Shown in pieces: positions 35,530 to 45,996 of a stretch of DNA of 64,000 bases. The position numbers were made by a program, and so were the translations under genes. Below the pieces are notes generated by a model. The model was not told the origin of the DNA. It ran no database searches and saw only the letters and a list, made by a program, of their open reading frames with translations. This DNA is from Palsa-504 sp963742795 (GTDB lineage: Bacteria; Actinomycetota; Actinomycetes; Streptosporangiales; Streptosporangiaceae): positions 372,001 to 436,000 of the forward strand of contig CAVUNL010000025.1 in assembly GCA_963742795.1 (NCBI GenBank). Reading direction: 5' to 3'. Within the stretch, counting starts at the first letter, position 1. Each line of letters opens with the position of its first letter.

Positions 35530-38160
35530 TCAGGCGGTGGACTGGTCCTGCAGCGCGCCGGCCAGCTCATGGCGGCCAGAGATGCCGAGCTTTTCGTAGG
35601 CCCGCTGCAGGTGGCTTTCCACGGTCCGGACCGACAGCTGCATCTCGGCGGCGATCTGCTTGTTGGACCGGCCCGCCGCGGCCTGCATCGCCGTGTCGAG
35701 CTCGCCTTGAGTCAGCCGCACCCGGGCGGTGATGAACCTGACCGGGGGCGTGGCGGCCCCTTCGCAGCGGGCCAGCAGCCGCGCCGCCCGCTGCTCGGCG
35801 GCAGCAGCCCGGCGAGTCTCTCCGGCGTGGCGTAGCAGGACGGCGGCCTCGGCGCTGGCTTCCGCGGCGTAGAGGATGGTGCCGAGATCCTCGAAGTCGC
35901 CGGCGACCTTGCCGAGGACGTCGCTGTCCCGGGCGGCGAGGGCGCTGGCGTAGGCGGCGCGGGCGGCCACCAGGTCGCCGTCGACCTGAGTGGCCAGAGC
36001 GGCCAGCCGGGCCGACACCTGGCGGGCATGGCCGAGGCGGGCCAGGCCGTGCAGCGCGCTGACGGCGCCGATCAGGTCACCGATCTCCTCGCCGAGATCG
36101 GCCGCCATCTCGAGCTGCTGCCGGGCGGCGGGGAGGTCACCGGCGGCGGCCGCCGTCCAGGCCCGGGCCTGCAGCACCTCGGTCTCGTTGATCAGCATCG
36201 CCGGAACGCCCAGGGCGTCGAGAGCGGCGAGCGTCCGGGCGGCCCGGTCGGCATGCCCGGCTAGGGCCAGCGCCTGCACGGCGTCGGTATAGGGCAACTG
36301 GGCGGCGAACCCGCGCCCGAGCTGCTGGAAGAGGGTGTAGGACTCGCTGGCCCGGCGGAAGGCGCTCATCAGCCGGCCTTGCTCAAGGTGCAGAGAAGCG
36401 AGCCGGTAGGCCACGAAGGCGTTGGCTTCGGCGGCTGGCTGGTCGATGACCACGCCCTGGGCGCGGGTCAAGAGCTCTTCGGCCTCTTGCAGACGGCCTG
36501 CCCAGATCAGCGTCGTGGCGCGGACGCTGAACAAGGACCACGGCACCCACGGTTCGTCGGGTGCCGGTATCGCCGCGCTGGCGGGGTGCGGGCTGAGCAG
36601 CCGGTTGACCTCGCCGAGACGGCCAAGCCGGGACTGGTTGTACATCAGTATCATGTGCGCGGCGGTGAGCGGCCCTGCCTCGGGTTGCCTGAGTGAGGTC
36701 GATGCGGTTTCCACCACGGCCCGCGGCCCCCGGCTAAAGCTCATGACAAACGAGCGCCTGTCGAGCAGCTGGTCGCGCCAGAAGGGGTCGGCGATGGCAC
36801 CGGCCACATCGTCGAGCAGCCGCAGGTCCGGTACCCGGCCCTGAAGGAGGAAGGCGTTGTCGAAGCGGAGCAGGGCGACGCGGGCCCGCTCGGCGTCGCT
36901 GGCCGCGTCCGCGGCCAGCGCGGCCAGCTCGCGTTCGGCCTGGGCCGGCCGGCCCTGGAAATGCGCGGCCTCTGCGGCCACGAAGCGCGCGCCGAAGCCG
37001 GCGCCCTCGGCGAGGGCCGCGCGGGCCAGCTGCTCGGCCAGCGGATGGTCGTGGCGGGCCCGGGCGGCGATCGCCCCGGCCTGGAGGAGGCCGGCACTGC
37101 CGCCGCCGCCCGCGAGACGCAGCGACGCCAGCCGCAGGGTGTCCTCCCGGCGCCGCGCGCCGGTCGTCTCGATCACCTCGGCAAGCGACCGGGTCAGGAC
37201 CCGTTCCCGCAGCGCGCTGACCCCCACCCGCACCACGTCACCGACGACGGGATGGGCCAGCCAGACCTGGACCCGCCGACCGTCCGCCCGGCTGGCGATC
37301 AGGCCCTTACGCTCGAGCGTCTCGACGGACCGGGGATCGGCCAGCCGGGCGAGCTCGGCCTGGCCGAGCGGCTCGCCCACGGCGGCCAGCTCCAGCACGG
37401 CCCGTTCGGCATCGGTCAGGTTCCCCAGCCGCAGCGCGACCAGCTCGACCAGGCGGGCGGTGAGGCGCAGCTCACTGCGCAGCCGCCAGATACCGCCGTC
37501 GGCGGCCAGCGCGCCGCTGTCCAGCGCCCCGATGACCAGCTCACGCAGGACCATCGGATTGCCCCGGCAGTGATCGGCCAGCTGACGCAGTGACGCCGTG
37601 TCCACCGGGCCGCCGAGCACCGTGACCAGCAGTTCCTCGATGGCCGCGTCCGGGAGGACGGCTACCTCGATCCGCTCGGCCAGGGCGTCCTTCCACAAGG
37701 CCACCACCGGGTCCGGCGCCGTCTGGCCCGACTGCACGGTGAGCAGCACGGTCGCCTTCCCGGTCAGGGCCAGCTGGTGCACCAGCGTCGCCGACCCGCC
37801 ATCCAGCAGATGCGCGTCGTCGACGAATACTACGAGCGGGCGCCCTCCGGCCGTCTCGGCCACCGCCCGGCCGTAGCGCCGCAGCAACTCAGTCTGGTTC
37901 TCTCGGCCGAGGTCATCGCCGTCCGGGTCGGGCGGCAGGACCGCCGCCAGCGCCCCGAACGGCAGCGCTTGCGACGCGCAGGTAGCGCTCGCCCGCGCGA
38001 CGGTCATCCCCTGTTTCCTGGCCAGCTCGAGGTATCTCAACGCCAGGGTCGTCTTGCCCACCCCGACCTGGCCCGTGATGACCGCTCCCCGCCGATCGGC
38101 CACGGCGCCCGCAAGCTGGGTGAGCTCTTTGTCACGGCCGACAAGCGGCCACCCGTCCAC
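35530..38160 (-). CDS. LuxR-family regulator with AAA ATPase domain (LAL type)
   Basis: 876 residues. N-terminal ATPase: LVGRDKELTQLAGAV, Walker A TGQVGVGKTT (~29-38) and Walker B PLVVFVDDAHLL. Winged-helix and TPR-like regions follow, and a C-terminal HTH: AAGRSNKQIAAEMQLSVRTV and ESHLQRAYEKLGISGRHELA. It is divergent from the malic-enzyme-like gene and convergent with the ECF sigma gene. Both those genes have the same 18-base upstream motif, making this protein the prime candidate to bind it. Its own promoter must overlap the copy at 38217-38234. Confidence 0.9.
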   Translation of the reverse strand: MDGWPLVGRDKELTQLAGAVADRRGAVITGQVGVGKTTLALRYLELARKQGMTVARASATCASQALPFGALAAVLPPDPDGDDLGRENQTELLRRYGRAVAETAGGRPLVVFVDDAHLLDGGSATLVHQLALTGKATVLLTVQSGQTAPDPVVALWKDALAERIEVAVLPDAAIEELLVTVLGGPVDTASLRQLADHCRGNPMVLRELVIGALDSGALAADGGIWRLRSELRLTARLVELVALRLGNLTDAERAVLELAAVGEPLGQAELARLADPRSVETLERKGLIASRADGRRVQVWLAHPVVGDVVRVGVSALRERVLTRSLAEVIETTGARRREDTLRLASLRLAGGGGSAGLLQAGAIAARARHDHPLAEQLARAALAEGAGFGARFVAAEAAHFQGRPAQAERELAALAADAASDAERARVALLRFDNAFLLQGRVPDLRLLDDVAGAIADPFWRDQLLDRRSFVMSFSRGPRAVVETASTSLRQPEAGPLTAAHMILMYNQSRLGRLGEVNRLLSPHPASAAIPAPDEPWVPWSLFSVRATTLIWAGRLQEAEELLTRAQGVVIDQPAAEANAFVAYRLASLHLEQGRLMSAFRRASESYTLFQQLGRGFAAQLPYTDAVQALALAGHADRAARTLAALDALGVPAMLINETEVLQARAWTAAAAGDLPAARQQLEMAADLGEEIGDLIGAVSALHGLARLGHARQVSARLAALATQVDGDLVAARAAYASALAARDSDVLGKVAGDFEDLGTILYAAEASAEAAVLLRHAGETRRAAAAEQRAARLLARCEGAATPPVRFITARVRLTQGELDTAMQAAAGRSNKQIAAEMQLSVRTVESHLQRAYEKLGISGRHELAGALQDQSTA

Positions 38161-38216
38161 TCATCAAGATTAGACGGGGCGGATTCGCCTCCCGCGGCAC
38201 GCACCCGCCGACATCA

Positions 38217-38234
38217 GTAGGGATTACTGAGGAC
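38217..38234 (+). promoter_or_regulatory. 18-base motif shared with the ECF sigma upstream region
   Basis: GTAGGGATTACTGAGGAC, one mismatch from 34889-34906. It includes AGTA-N5-TACT, a short dyad. It lies 31 bases upstream of the malic-enzyme-like start and 56 bases upstream of the divergent LuxR gene. Confidence 0.65.
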
Positions 38235-38265
38235 CAGATCGGACTCCGCTGAACAGACTGACGTT

Positions 38266-39849
38266 GTGACCGACCGTGAGGCGACGACACCTGGTACCCA
38301 TTCGATCCTGAACGACCGGGTCCGCAACCGGGGAGTCGCGTTCTCGGTGCGGGAACGCGCCGAGCTGGGCCTCACCGGCCGGCTGCCTCCGGCGGTGCTG
38401 ACGCTTGACCAGCAGGCAGAATGCGCTTACAGCCGGCTCCGGGCGATGCCGGCCGGCGGCGCCAGGAAGCTTTATCTGGAGCATCTCCGCGACCGCAACG
38501 AGACGCTCTATCTCACGGTGCTGTCCGGCTACCCGGCCGAGCTGCTGCCCATTGTCGCTGACCCGCTGGCCGGCGAGGGGATCGGGCCGTCCGCTCCGGA
38601 GTGCTCCAGCCCGGACGGGATCTACCTGTCGATCGACCGGCCCGGCGACGTCGAGAAGTCCTTTGCCACCCTGGGCCTGGGCGCCGGCGACGTTGACATC
38701 ATCGTGTGCAGCGATGGCGAGGAGATCCCCGGCATCGGTGACGGGGGTATCGGCGGCATCCGGGTTGCGGCGGGAAAGCTGGCGATCTACACCGCTGCCG
38801 GCGGTATCCGCCCCCGCCGGATGATCCCCGTCTCGCTCGATGCCGGCACCGACAACCAGGCCCTGCGCGGCGATCCGTTCTACCTGGGCAGCCGGCGTGC
38901 CCGGCGTCGCGGCCAGGATTACCACGCCTTCATCAGGCGCTACGTGCAGACGGTGTCGAGGCTGTTCCCGGGCGCGCTGCTGCACTTCGAGGCCATCGAC
39001 CCGGAAACGGCGCGGCAGATCCTGCACGCCTACGGCCGCGGCTACCGGGTCTTCAGCGACGTGCAGGGAACCGGGGCGGTCGTGCTGGCCGCCGTGTACG
39101 CCGGCGTCCGCGTCACCGGCATCCCCATGAAGTACCAGACGGTGGTCGCCTTCGGCGCCGGTGCCGCCGGTGCCGCCGGTATCGCGATCGCCGATCAGCT
39201 GCGCGACGCCATGGTCGCGGACGGCGCCACCGAAGAGCAGGCCCGCAGCCAGATCTGGCTCGTCGGCATGCCGGCGCCCCTGGAGCTGACCGAGACCGTT
39301 GACGAGGCGGCACCGACGATCCTGCTCGGCACCTCCGCCGTCGAGGGGGCATTCACCCGGCCCGTCATCGAGGCCATGTGCCGGGCGACCAGCCTGCCGC
39401 TGATCCTGCCGGTCTGCGGCCCGGCCTCGACGGCCGAGGCGGCACCGTCCGACATCATCGCCTGGTCGGACGGCCGGGCGCTGGTGGCCACCGGGAGCGC
39501 CGGGCACGATGGCGCCACCTTTACGATCCAGCAGGCGGGCTCATTCCTCGTCGGCCCGGGCCTCGGCCTCGGCGTGATGGTCTGCGGAGCGTCCAGGGTG
39601 ACTCCCCGCATGCTGCGGGCCGCCGCTGCCGCCATCGCCGAACAGCCCGACGCGTCGCAGCCGGGCGCGTCGCTGCTGCCCGCGGTACGGGATCTGCGGG
39701 CGTCGTCGGCAATGCTCGCCGAGGCTGTCGTACGCGCCGCGGTGGCCGACGGCGTCGCCGTGTTCAATCCCACGAACCCGGCCCAGGCCATTCAGGACGC
39801 CATGTGGCGGCCCGCATACCCGGACATTCGCCAGGATCTTCCGTGGTGA
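38266..39849 (+). CDS. Malic-enzyme-like protein lacking several catalytic residues
   Basis: 527 residues aligning by eye along the whole length of NAD-malic enzymes: GVAFSVRERAELGLTGRLPP, RDRNETLYLTVL, GGI-x4-GKLAIYTAAGGI, SDVQGTGAVVL, FGAGAAGAAGIA and DIIAWSDGRALVATGS. The lysine of GKLAIYTA, the metal Glu (HFEAID) and the Asp before VQGT remain. But the usual YTPTVG is ADPLAG, DGERILGLGD is DGEEIPGIGD (substrate Arg lost), FEDF is FEAI, SNPT is CGPA, and the NN before the final glycine loop is GS. Decarboxylation of malate is therefore doubtful; it may bind nucleotide or use another substrate. GTG start. Likely controlled by the divergent LuxR protein. Confidence 0.8.
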   Translation: MTDREATTPGTHSILNDRVRNRGVAFSVRERAELGLTGRLPPAVLTLDQQAECAYSRLRAMPAGGARKLYLEHLRDRNETLYLTVLSGYPAELLPIVADPLAGEGIGPSAPECSSPDGIYLSIDRPGDVEKSFATLGLGAGDVDIIVCSDGEEIPGIGDGGIGGIRVAAGKLAIYTAAGGIRPRRMIPVSLDAGTDNQALRGDPFYLGSRRARRRGQDYHAFIRRYVQTVSRLFPGALLHFEAIDPETARQILHAYGRGYRVFSDVQGTGAVVLAAVYAGVRVTGIPMKYQTVVAFGAGAAGAAGIAIADQLRDAMVADGATEEQARSQIWLVGMPAPLELTETVDEAAPTILLGTSAVEGAFTRPVIEAMCRATSLPLILPVCGPASTAEAAPSDIIAWSDGRALVATGSAGHDGATFTIQQAGSFLVGPGLGLGVMVCGASRVTPRMLRAAAAAIAEQPDASQPGASLLPAVRDLRASSAMLAEAVVRAAVADGVAVFNPTNPAQAIQDAMWRPAYPDIRQDLPW

Positions 39850-39979
39850 CGATGGCTCCAAGCGCAGCGATTGAGAACCCTGCCGCTTACCCGGCCTGCG
39901 GCAGCGGCCGGGCACCTGGCTGAGCGGGGAGCTGGGCTGGGGTCTGCGGGCCGCGGGGTGAGCCGCGGTCCGTGAACGA

Positions 39980-40257
39980 GCCTGGCCCGCGGGCCGCCCG
40001 GGCCACCCGCCGGCGCAGCGCCTCCGCGCTGGCCAGCAGCGGCTCGGCGTCGGCGAGCAGCTGCTGGCCGGCCGGGTCAGCTCGGTGGCCCGCTTGTCCC
40101 GCACGAACAGCTGGGCTTTCAGTTCGTCTTCCAGCGCCCTGATCTGCCGGGACAGCACCGGCTGGGCGATGTGCAGAACCTCAGCGGCCCGGCCGAAGTG
40201 CAGCTCCCCCGCGACCGCGACGAAGTAACGCAGCTTACGCAGGTCGACGTCAGCCAT
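39980..40257 (-). pseudogene. LysR-family regulator, HTH only, frameshifted and truncated
   Basis: ATG 40257 (GGGAGGAACCC upstream) starts a standard LysR HTH: DLRKLRYFVAVAGELHFGRA, AEVLHIAQPVLSRQIRALED. After RATELT the frame shifts; in the next frame PAGQQLLADAEPLLASAEAL continues the dimer helix to about 39980. The whole effector domain (~200 residues) is absent and replaced by the tail of the convergent malic-enzyme-like gene region. Not expected to work as a normal regulator. Confidence 0.75.
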
Positions 40258-40320
40258 GGGTTCCTCCCAGCCCTGATACCTCAAGGGTATGACAGGCACG
40301 TCGGCTAGTTCAGAACGTGA

Positions 40321-40370
40321 ACCACGGCCCGTTCGGAAAAAAGATCTTTTTATCCCGAACGGGCCGTGGT
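40321..40370. repeat. Nested hairpin element, copy 2
   Basis: Perfect 15-base arms CCACGGCCCGTTCGG (40322-40336) and CCGAACGGGCCGTGG (40355-40369), 16 with the flanking A/T, around a loop containing the 14-base palindrome AAAAAGATCTTTTT. The same arms occur at 9309-9360. It lies 34 bases past the stop of the methyltransferase gene, where a terminator might be expected. Confidence 0.85.
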
Positions 40371-40403
40371 GTTATGGCTGATCCTGGCTGACAGCGGGCC
40401 GGG

Positions 40404-41117
40404 TTAGCTGGCTTTTCGCGCGAGGATAAGCCGGCCGCGCGGGCTGCCGTCCTCGCGTCGGCCTAGAGCCGTCAAGGGCACGGTCGTCACGGTGAATCCG
40501 GATGCGGTCAGGTCGTTGCGGACCGCGGGCAGCGGGCTGGTGCGGTAGTACATGACGAACGGCGGACGCCACACGGCATTGCGGACCCGCATGGCCAGGT
40601 CGAACCCGAGCAGTGCCCAGTACGAGCGTGAGGTGACGGGCTGCGGCGCACCGATCGGGACAGCGAAAAGCCCGCCAGGCCGCAACGCGCGGTACACGCC
40701 GGCGAACAGCGCGGGCCGTTCGGCGGGCAGGAAGTGCCCGAGCGCTCCGAAACTGACCGCCAGGTCGAAGGCCCCGGCGAAGGGCAGGGCCCGGACGTCA
40801 GCCCGTACCCACGTGGCGTCCGGGTACGCCCGGCGCGCCTGCGCGAGCATGCCAGCGCTGAAGTCGACGCCCGTGATCGGTCCATGGCACGCGGATCTGA
40901 GGACCCGCATGCCCGCGGCGGTACCGCAGCACACGTCCAGTCCCTGGCCGAACGGGCCGAGCGGGCGCAACGCGCCGGCGGTCGCGTCAAGCACGCCATC
41001 GGCGGTGCGGAAAGGGGTGTGGTCGAACTTCGGAGCAAGCAGGTCGTAGCCGCCCTCGACCGAGGTCAGCGCCTGCATCGCCAGTTCACGCACGGACGGG
41101 CCTTGAGGCGAGAACAT
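40404..41117 (-). CDS. Class I SAM-dependent methyltransferase
   Basis: 237 residues from ATG 41117. A longer open frame exists upstream but would run into the divergent acyl-CoA synthetase gene. SAM motif LDVCCGTAAGMRVLR, acidic strand GVDFSAGMLAQARRAYPDAT, motif II FDLAVSFGALGHFLPAERPA and LRPGGLFAVPIGAP identify the methyltransferase 11/25 group. C-terminal WRPPFVMYYRTSPLP is a less common cap. Substrate unknown, possibly a lipid or quinone-like molecule given the divergent acyl-CoA synthetase 85 bases away. Confidence 0.85.
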   Translation of the reverse strand: MFSPQGPSVRELAMQALTSVEGGYDLLAPKFDHTPFRTADGVLDATAGALRPLGPFGQGLDVCCGTAAGMRVLRSACHGPITGVDFSAGMLAQARRAYPDATWVRADVRALPFAGAFDLAVSFGALGHFLPAERPALFAGVYRALRPGGLFAVPIGAPQPVTSRSYWALLGFDLAMRVRNAVWRPPFVMYYRTSPLPAVRNDLTASGFTVTTVPLTALGRREDGSPRGRLILARKAS

Positions 41118-41202
41118 CGCCCCAGGGTACTTCCGGCGCCAGACGGTCCGGCGTTGTACGGTCAGGAAGGCCCGTACGGAGCGCGGCCAGCCAGGAGGAT
41201 GC

Positions 41203-42999
41203 ATGCGCGAATTCGGCGTACCGGCGCTTACTGCGATCCCCGCATCGGCTCGCCTCACCGACACGGTTTTCCGCCGGGCCGGGGCGGAGCCCGGCGTGGT
41301 CGTGCTGCGCAGGCGGACCGGCGCGGGTGATTGGCAGGACGTGACGGCCGCGGAGTTCCGCGGCGAGGTAACGGCCCTGGCCGGCGGGCTGATGGCCGCG
41401 GGCATCGGGCCGGGCGACAGGGTCGCGCTCATGTCGCGCACCCGTTATGAGTGGACGCTGATCGACTACGCCTGCTGGGCCGCGGGTGCCGTTACCGTGC
41501 CGGTTTACGAGACCTCCTCGGCCGAGCAGGTCGAGTGGATCCTCAGCGACTCATCCGCGCGCGCCGTGTTCGCGGAGACCGGCGCGCACGCGGAGATCAT
41601 CGGCAGCCTCCGGAGCAGGCTCCCTGTCTTGGAGCATCTGTGGATGACCGGCGAGCTGGACGTGCTGGTATCCGGTGGCGCGCAGACCAGCGCGGAGCAG
41701 GTGGAACAACGACGGACCGCGAGAACGGCCGCGGACCTGGCGAGCATCGTCTACACCTCAGGCACCACCGGCCGGCCAAAGGGCTGCGAGCTCACGCACG
41801 GCAACCTGCTCGCCGTCGTACGCAATGCGATCGGCGCGCTGCCGGAGATCTTCGAGGCTCCTGGCTGCTCGACGCTGTTGTTCCTTCCGCTCGCGCATGC
41901 TCTGGCGCGCATTGTCCAGGTCGGCTGCGTGGAGTCCGGCGCGATCCTGGGGCACTGGCCGGACATCAGAACGCTGGCCGACGGCCTCCCAGAGTTCCGC
42001 CCCACGTTCCTGATCGCGGTGCCGCGGGTGTTCGAGAAGGTCTACGAAAGCGCCCAGCAGCAGGCCGCGGCGAGCAAGGCCACGACCAGGATCTTTGCCG
42101 CCGCCACGGACACTGCTATCGCGTGGAGCAAGGCCGGTGACGACGCCGGCCCGGCCCTGCGGCTGCGGCACGCGCTATTCGGCCGGCTCGTCTACCGCCG
42201 GCTGGGGGCGGCGGTCGGCGGCAGACTGCAGTACGCGATCTCCGGTGGTGCGCCGCTCGGTGAGCGGCTCGGCCACTTCTTCCGCGGCGCGGGCATCACG
42301 GTGCTGGAGGGTTACGGCATGACCGAGACCACGGGTCCCGCGACGACGAACAGGCCAGAACGCAACAAGGTCGGCACGGTCGGGCAGCCGTTGCCGGGCG
42401 TCACCATCCGGACCGCTGACGACGGCGAGATCGAGATCCTGGGCCCGAACGTCTTTCCTGGCTACTGGCGTAACGACGCCGCGACCCGCGAGGTGCTGGA
42501 CCCGGGTGGCTGGCTGAAGACGGGCGACACCGGGATCGTGGACGACGAGGGTTTCCTGCGGGTGACCGGCCGGAAGAAGGAGCTGATCGTCACCGCCGGC
42601 GGCACGAACGTCGCACCTGACGTGCTCGAGGACCGGCTCCGCGCGAACCCGCTGATCAGCGAGTGCATGGTGGTCGGCGACGGCCGCCCCTACATCGCCT
42701 GCCTGGTGACCCTGGATCCCGAGGCGCTGGAGTCCTGGAAGCGGCAGCACGGCAAGCCCGCCGACGCCACCGTCCGCGACCTGGCCCAAGACCCGGAGCT
42801 GATTACCGAGGTCCAGCTGGCCGTCGACGATGCGAACAAGGCGGTGTCCCGCGCGGAATCGATCCGCAGGTTCCGGATCCTCGGCACCGAGTTCACCGAG
42901 GCCTCCGGCCAGCTCACCCCCACGCTCAAGCTGCGCAGGAACGTGGTCGCCAGGGAGTTCGCGGCCGATATCGAGGCGCTCTACAGCCCGGCCGGCTGA
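41203..42999 (+). CDS. Long-chain acyl-CoA synthetase (FadD15-like)
   Basis: 598 residues. AMP loop IVYTSGTTGRPKGCELTHGN, FLPLAHALARIVQ, the long insert typical of AMP-dependent synthetases of the FadD15/long-chain group (LIAVPRVFEKVYESAQQQAA), GYGMTETTGPAT, GGWLKTGDTGIVDDEGFLRV, GRKKELIVTAGGTNVAP and the C-terminal SGQLTPTLKLRR with the catalytic-lysine region. It should charge long-chain fatty acids to CoA thioesters at the membrane face. The gene appears intact, divergent from the methyltransferase, and convergent with the phosphoesterase over a hairpin at 43005-43033. Confidence 0.9.
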   Translation: MREFGVPALTAIPASARLTDTVFRRAGAEPGVVVLRRRTGAGDWQDVTAAEFRGEVTALAGGLMAAGIGPGDRVALMSRTRYEWTLIDYACWAAGAVTVPVYETSSAEQVEWILSDSSARAVFAETGAHAEIIGSLRSRLPVLEHLWMTGELDVLVSGGAQTSAEQVEQRRTARTAADLASIVYTSGTTGRPKGCELTHGNLLAVVRNAIGALPEIFEAPGCSTLLFLPLAHALARIVQVGCVESGAILGHWPDIRTLADGLPEFRPTFLIAVPRVFEKVYESAQQQAAASKATTRIFAAATDTAIAWSKAGDDAGPALRLRHALFGRLVYRRLGAAVGGRLQYAISGGAPLGERLGHFFRGAGITVLEGYGMTETTGPATTNRPERNKVGTVGQPLPGVTIRTADDGEIEILGPNVFPGYWRNDAATREVLDPGGWLKTGDTGIVDDEGFLRVTGRKKELIVTAGGTNVAPDVLEDRLRANPLISECMVVGDGRPYIACLVTLDPEALESWKRQHGKPADATVRDLAQDPELITEVQLAVDDANKAVSRAESIRRFRILGTEFTEASGQLTPTLKLRRNVVAREFAADIEALYSPAG

Positions 43000-43004
43000 G
43001 GGTA

Positions 43005-43028
43005 GCTGACCGGCCTCGCCGGTGGCGG

Positions 43029-43033
<5 letters not shown>
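43005..43033. terminator. Bidirectional hairpin between convergent genes
   Basis: GCTGACCG (43005-43012) pairs with CGGTCAGC (43026-43033) around CCGG...CCGG. It lies between the stops of the acyl-CoA synthetase and the phosphoesterase and overlaps the latter's stop codon. No T run follows, as is common in high-GC actinobacteria. Confidence 0.5.
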
Positions 43034-44438
<1,405 letters not shown>

Positions 44439-44461
44439 GCCGCGGCTCTTGTTGTTGCTGA

Positions 44462-45479
44462 GCCGACACGAGCCTGTCCAGCCTGTACGACAGCAGCGGG
44501 CTCCTCACCTGCCACGGCGATACCTGCACGGGGCTGGCCAGCCAGTTCCTCCACACCTGTCCGGCGGAGGAGGAGGTCTCGTCATCCTCGCGGCCAGTTC
44601 CTACATGATGCTGTATTTCCTCGGTGTCCTGGTCATCCTCATCGCGCCCGCGATCACCGGCGTCTTCTGGGGCGCCCCGATGATCGCCCGCGAGCTGGAG
44701 GCCGGAACCTTCCGGCTGGCCTGGAACCAGAGCGTCACCCGGACCCGGTGGCTGACGGTCAAGCTCGTGCTGATCGGGGCGGCCGCCATGGCCGTGACCG
44801 AGGCGTTCAGCCTGATCCAGGCCTGGTGGGCGGCCCCCATCGGCAAGGCCGTCGGGCTCGGCGGCGGCTCCTCGATATTCAGCGAGACCCGGTTCGGCTG
44901 GTTCGTCTTCCTCACCCACGGCATCACCCCGCTCGGATACGCCGCGTTCGGCTTCGCGCTCGGCGTCACCGCCGGCCTGCTCGCCCGGCGTCCGGTCCCT
45001 GCCATGGCCATCACCCTGGCCATCTTCGCCGCCGTCCAGTTCATCACCCCGCTGTGGATCCGCCCGCACCTGTTCCCGACCAGCCGGACGACCGCCACGA
45101 TCGCGGCCGCGGGAGCCAACGTCAGTCTCCGCGCCAACCCCAAGCTGGCGTTCACCGCCAGCGTCGCCCCGGCCAGCCCGGAGCCTGGATCATGTCCAGC
45201 GAAGGCGTCAACGCCGCCGGGCAGCCGGTCAGCACCATTCCCGCGTCCTGCGAGCAGGCGGTATCGCAGGCCTTCGGCTCGCACCGGGGAACCACGGCGG
45301 GTCCAGGCTCAACCGCGCTGAACAACTGCGTGGCCAGCCACGGGATCCGGGTCGCCGAGAGCTACCAGCCCGCCAGCCACTACTGGCCGCTCCAGTGGTC
45401 CGAGACCGGGATGTTCCTGGCCCTCGCCCTGGCCCTGGCCGGGTACTGCTTCTGGCGGCTCAACCGCCGCCGATCCTGA
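44462..45479 (+). pseudogene. ABC-2 type permease, N-truncated with two frameshifts
   Basis: Three consecutive frames make one permease. Frame A (44462 to ~44550) holds the external loop SLSSLYDSSGLLTCHGDTCT. Frame B (to ~45180) holds GGGLVILAASSYMMLYFLGV, LIAPAITGVFWGAPMIAREL and TFRLAWNQSVTRTRWLTVKL, typical of actinobacterial ABC-2 permeases. Frame C (to 45479) holds SSEGVNAAGQPVSTIPASC, SASHY-like loop and the last helix FLALALALAGYCFWRLNRRR. The first helix (~50 codons) is missing because the relic begins next to the divergent phosphoesterase start. No ATPase gene lies nearby. Confidence 0.75.
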
Positions 45480-45529
45480 CCAACAGCACCAGCGTCGCGC
45501 TGGAGGGCAGCTGGTCAGGCGGCCGGCGG

Positions 45530-45928
45530 TCAGGCGCGCCGCCGGGCCTGCTCGTCTGTGCCGGCGTCGCCTTGCCGCCAGTTCCGGGCGAGGGCGACGA
45601 GGCCGCGAACCACGTCGGGGGGCAGCCCGGGGGTGCTCGCGATGTGCCCCAGTGTCGGGTCTTCATACTCGGCATGCCCGAGGTCTGGCGACCCCACGTT
45701 AGGTTCCCCGCCTGCCAGTATCCGCCGGCACGAACCCGGGGCCCAGCCAAGCCGGTTCTCGACCATACCGAGAGTGCTGGGGGAAACGCGCTGGCCGTTC
45801 TCGAGCTTTCCCAGCGTTCGCTCGGTTACCCCGGTCGCTTCCGCAAAGGCCCGCCTGTCCCGCATGCCTAGCTCGACCCGGCGCGCGACGACATAATCAG
45901 CGAGCCGCCGCCAGTCCTCACCGGCCAT
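45530..45928 (-). CDS. XRE-family helix-turn-helix regulator
   Basis: About 132 residues from ATG 45928 (GGAAGGACGG upstream). The HTH spans residues ~3-65: DYVVARRVELGMRDRRAFAE, ATGVTERTLGKLENGQRVSP and MVENRLGWAPGSCRRILAGG, a pattern common among actinobacterial phage-repressor-like and developmental regulators. The C-terminal half is short and acidic to polar with no known domain (LPPDVVRGLVALARNWRQGD). A perfect palindrome 69-84 bases upstream is a candidate autoregulatory site. Convergent with the ABC permease relic. Confidence 0.8.
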   Translation of the reverse strand: MAGEDWRRLADYVVARRVELGMRDRRAFAEATGVTERTLGKLENGQRVSPSTLGMVENRLGWAPGSCRRILAGGEPNVGSPDLGHAEYEDPTLGHIASTPGLPPDVVRGLVALARNWRQGDAGTDEQARRRA

Positions 45929-45996
45929 ATGACCGTCCTTCCCCCGAGCCGGCGCTAATCCCGCCACCAGCTACGTGACCATCCTTACGCGAAGAA

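Noticed and set aside
38224..39507. 427-codon minus-strand frame opposite the malic-enzyme-like gene
   Set aside because: Antisense shadow; no start context, and it would cover the shared regulatory motif.
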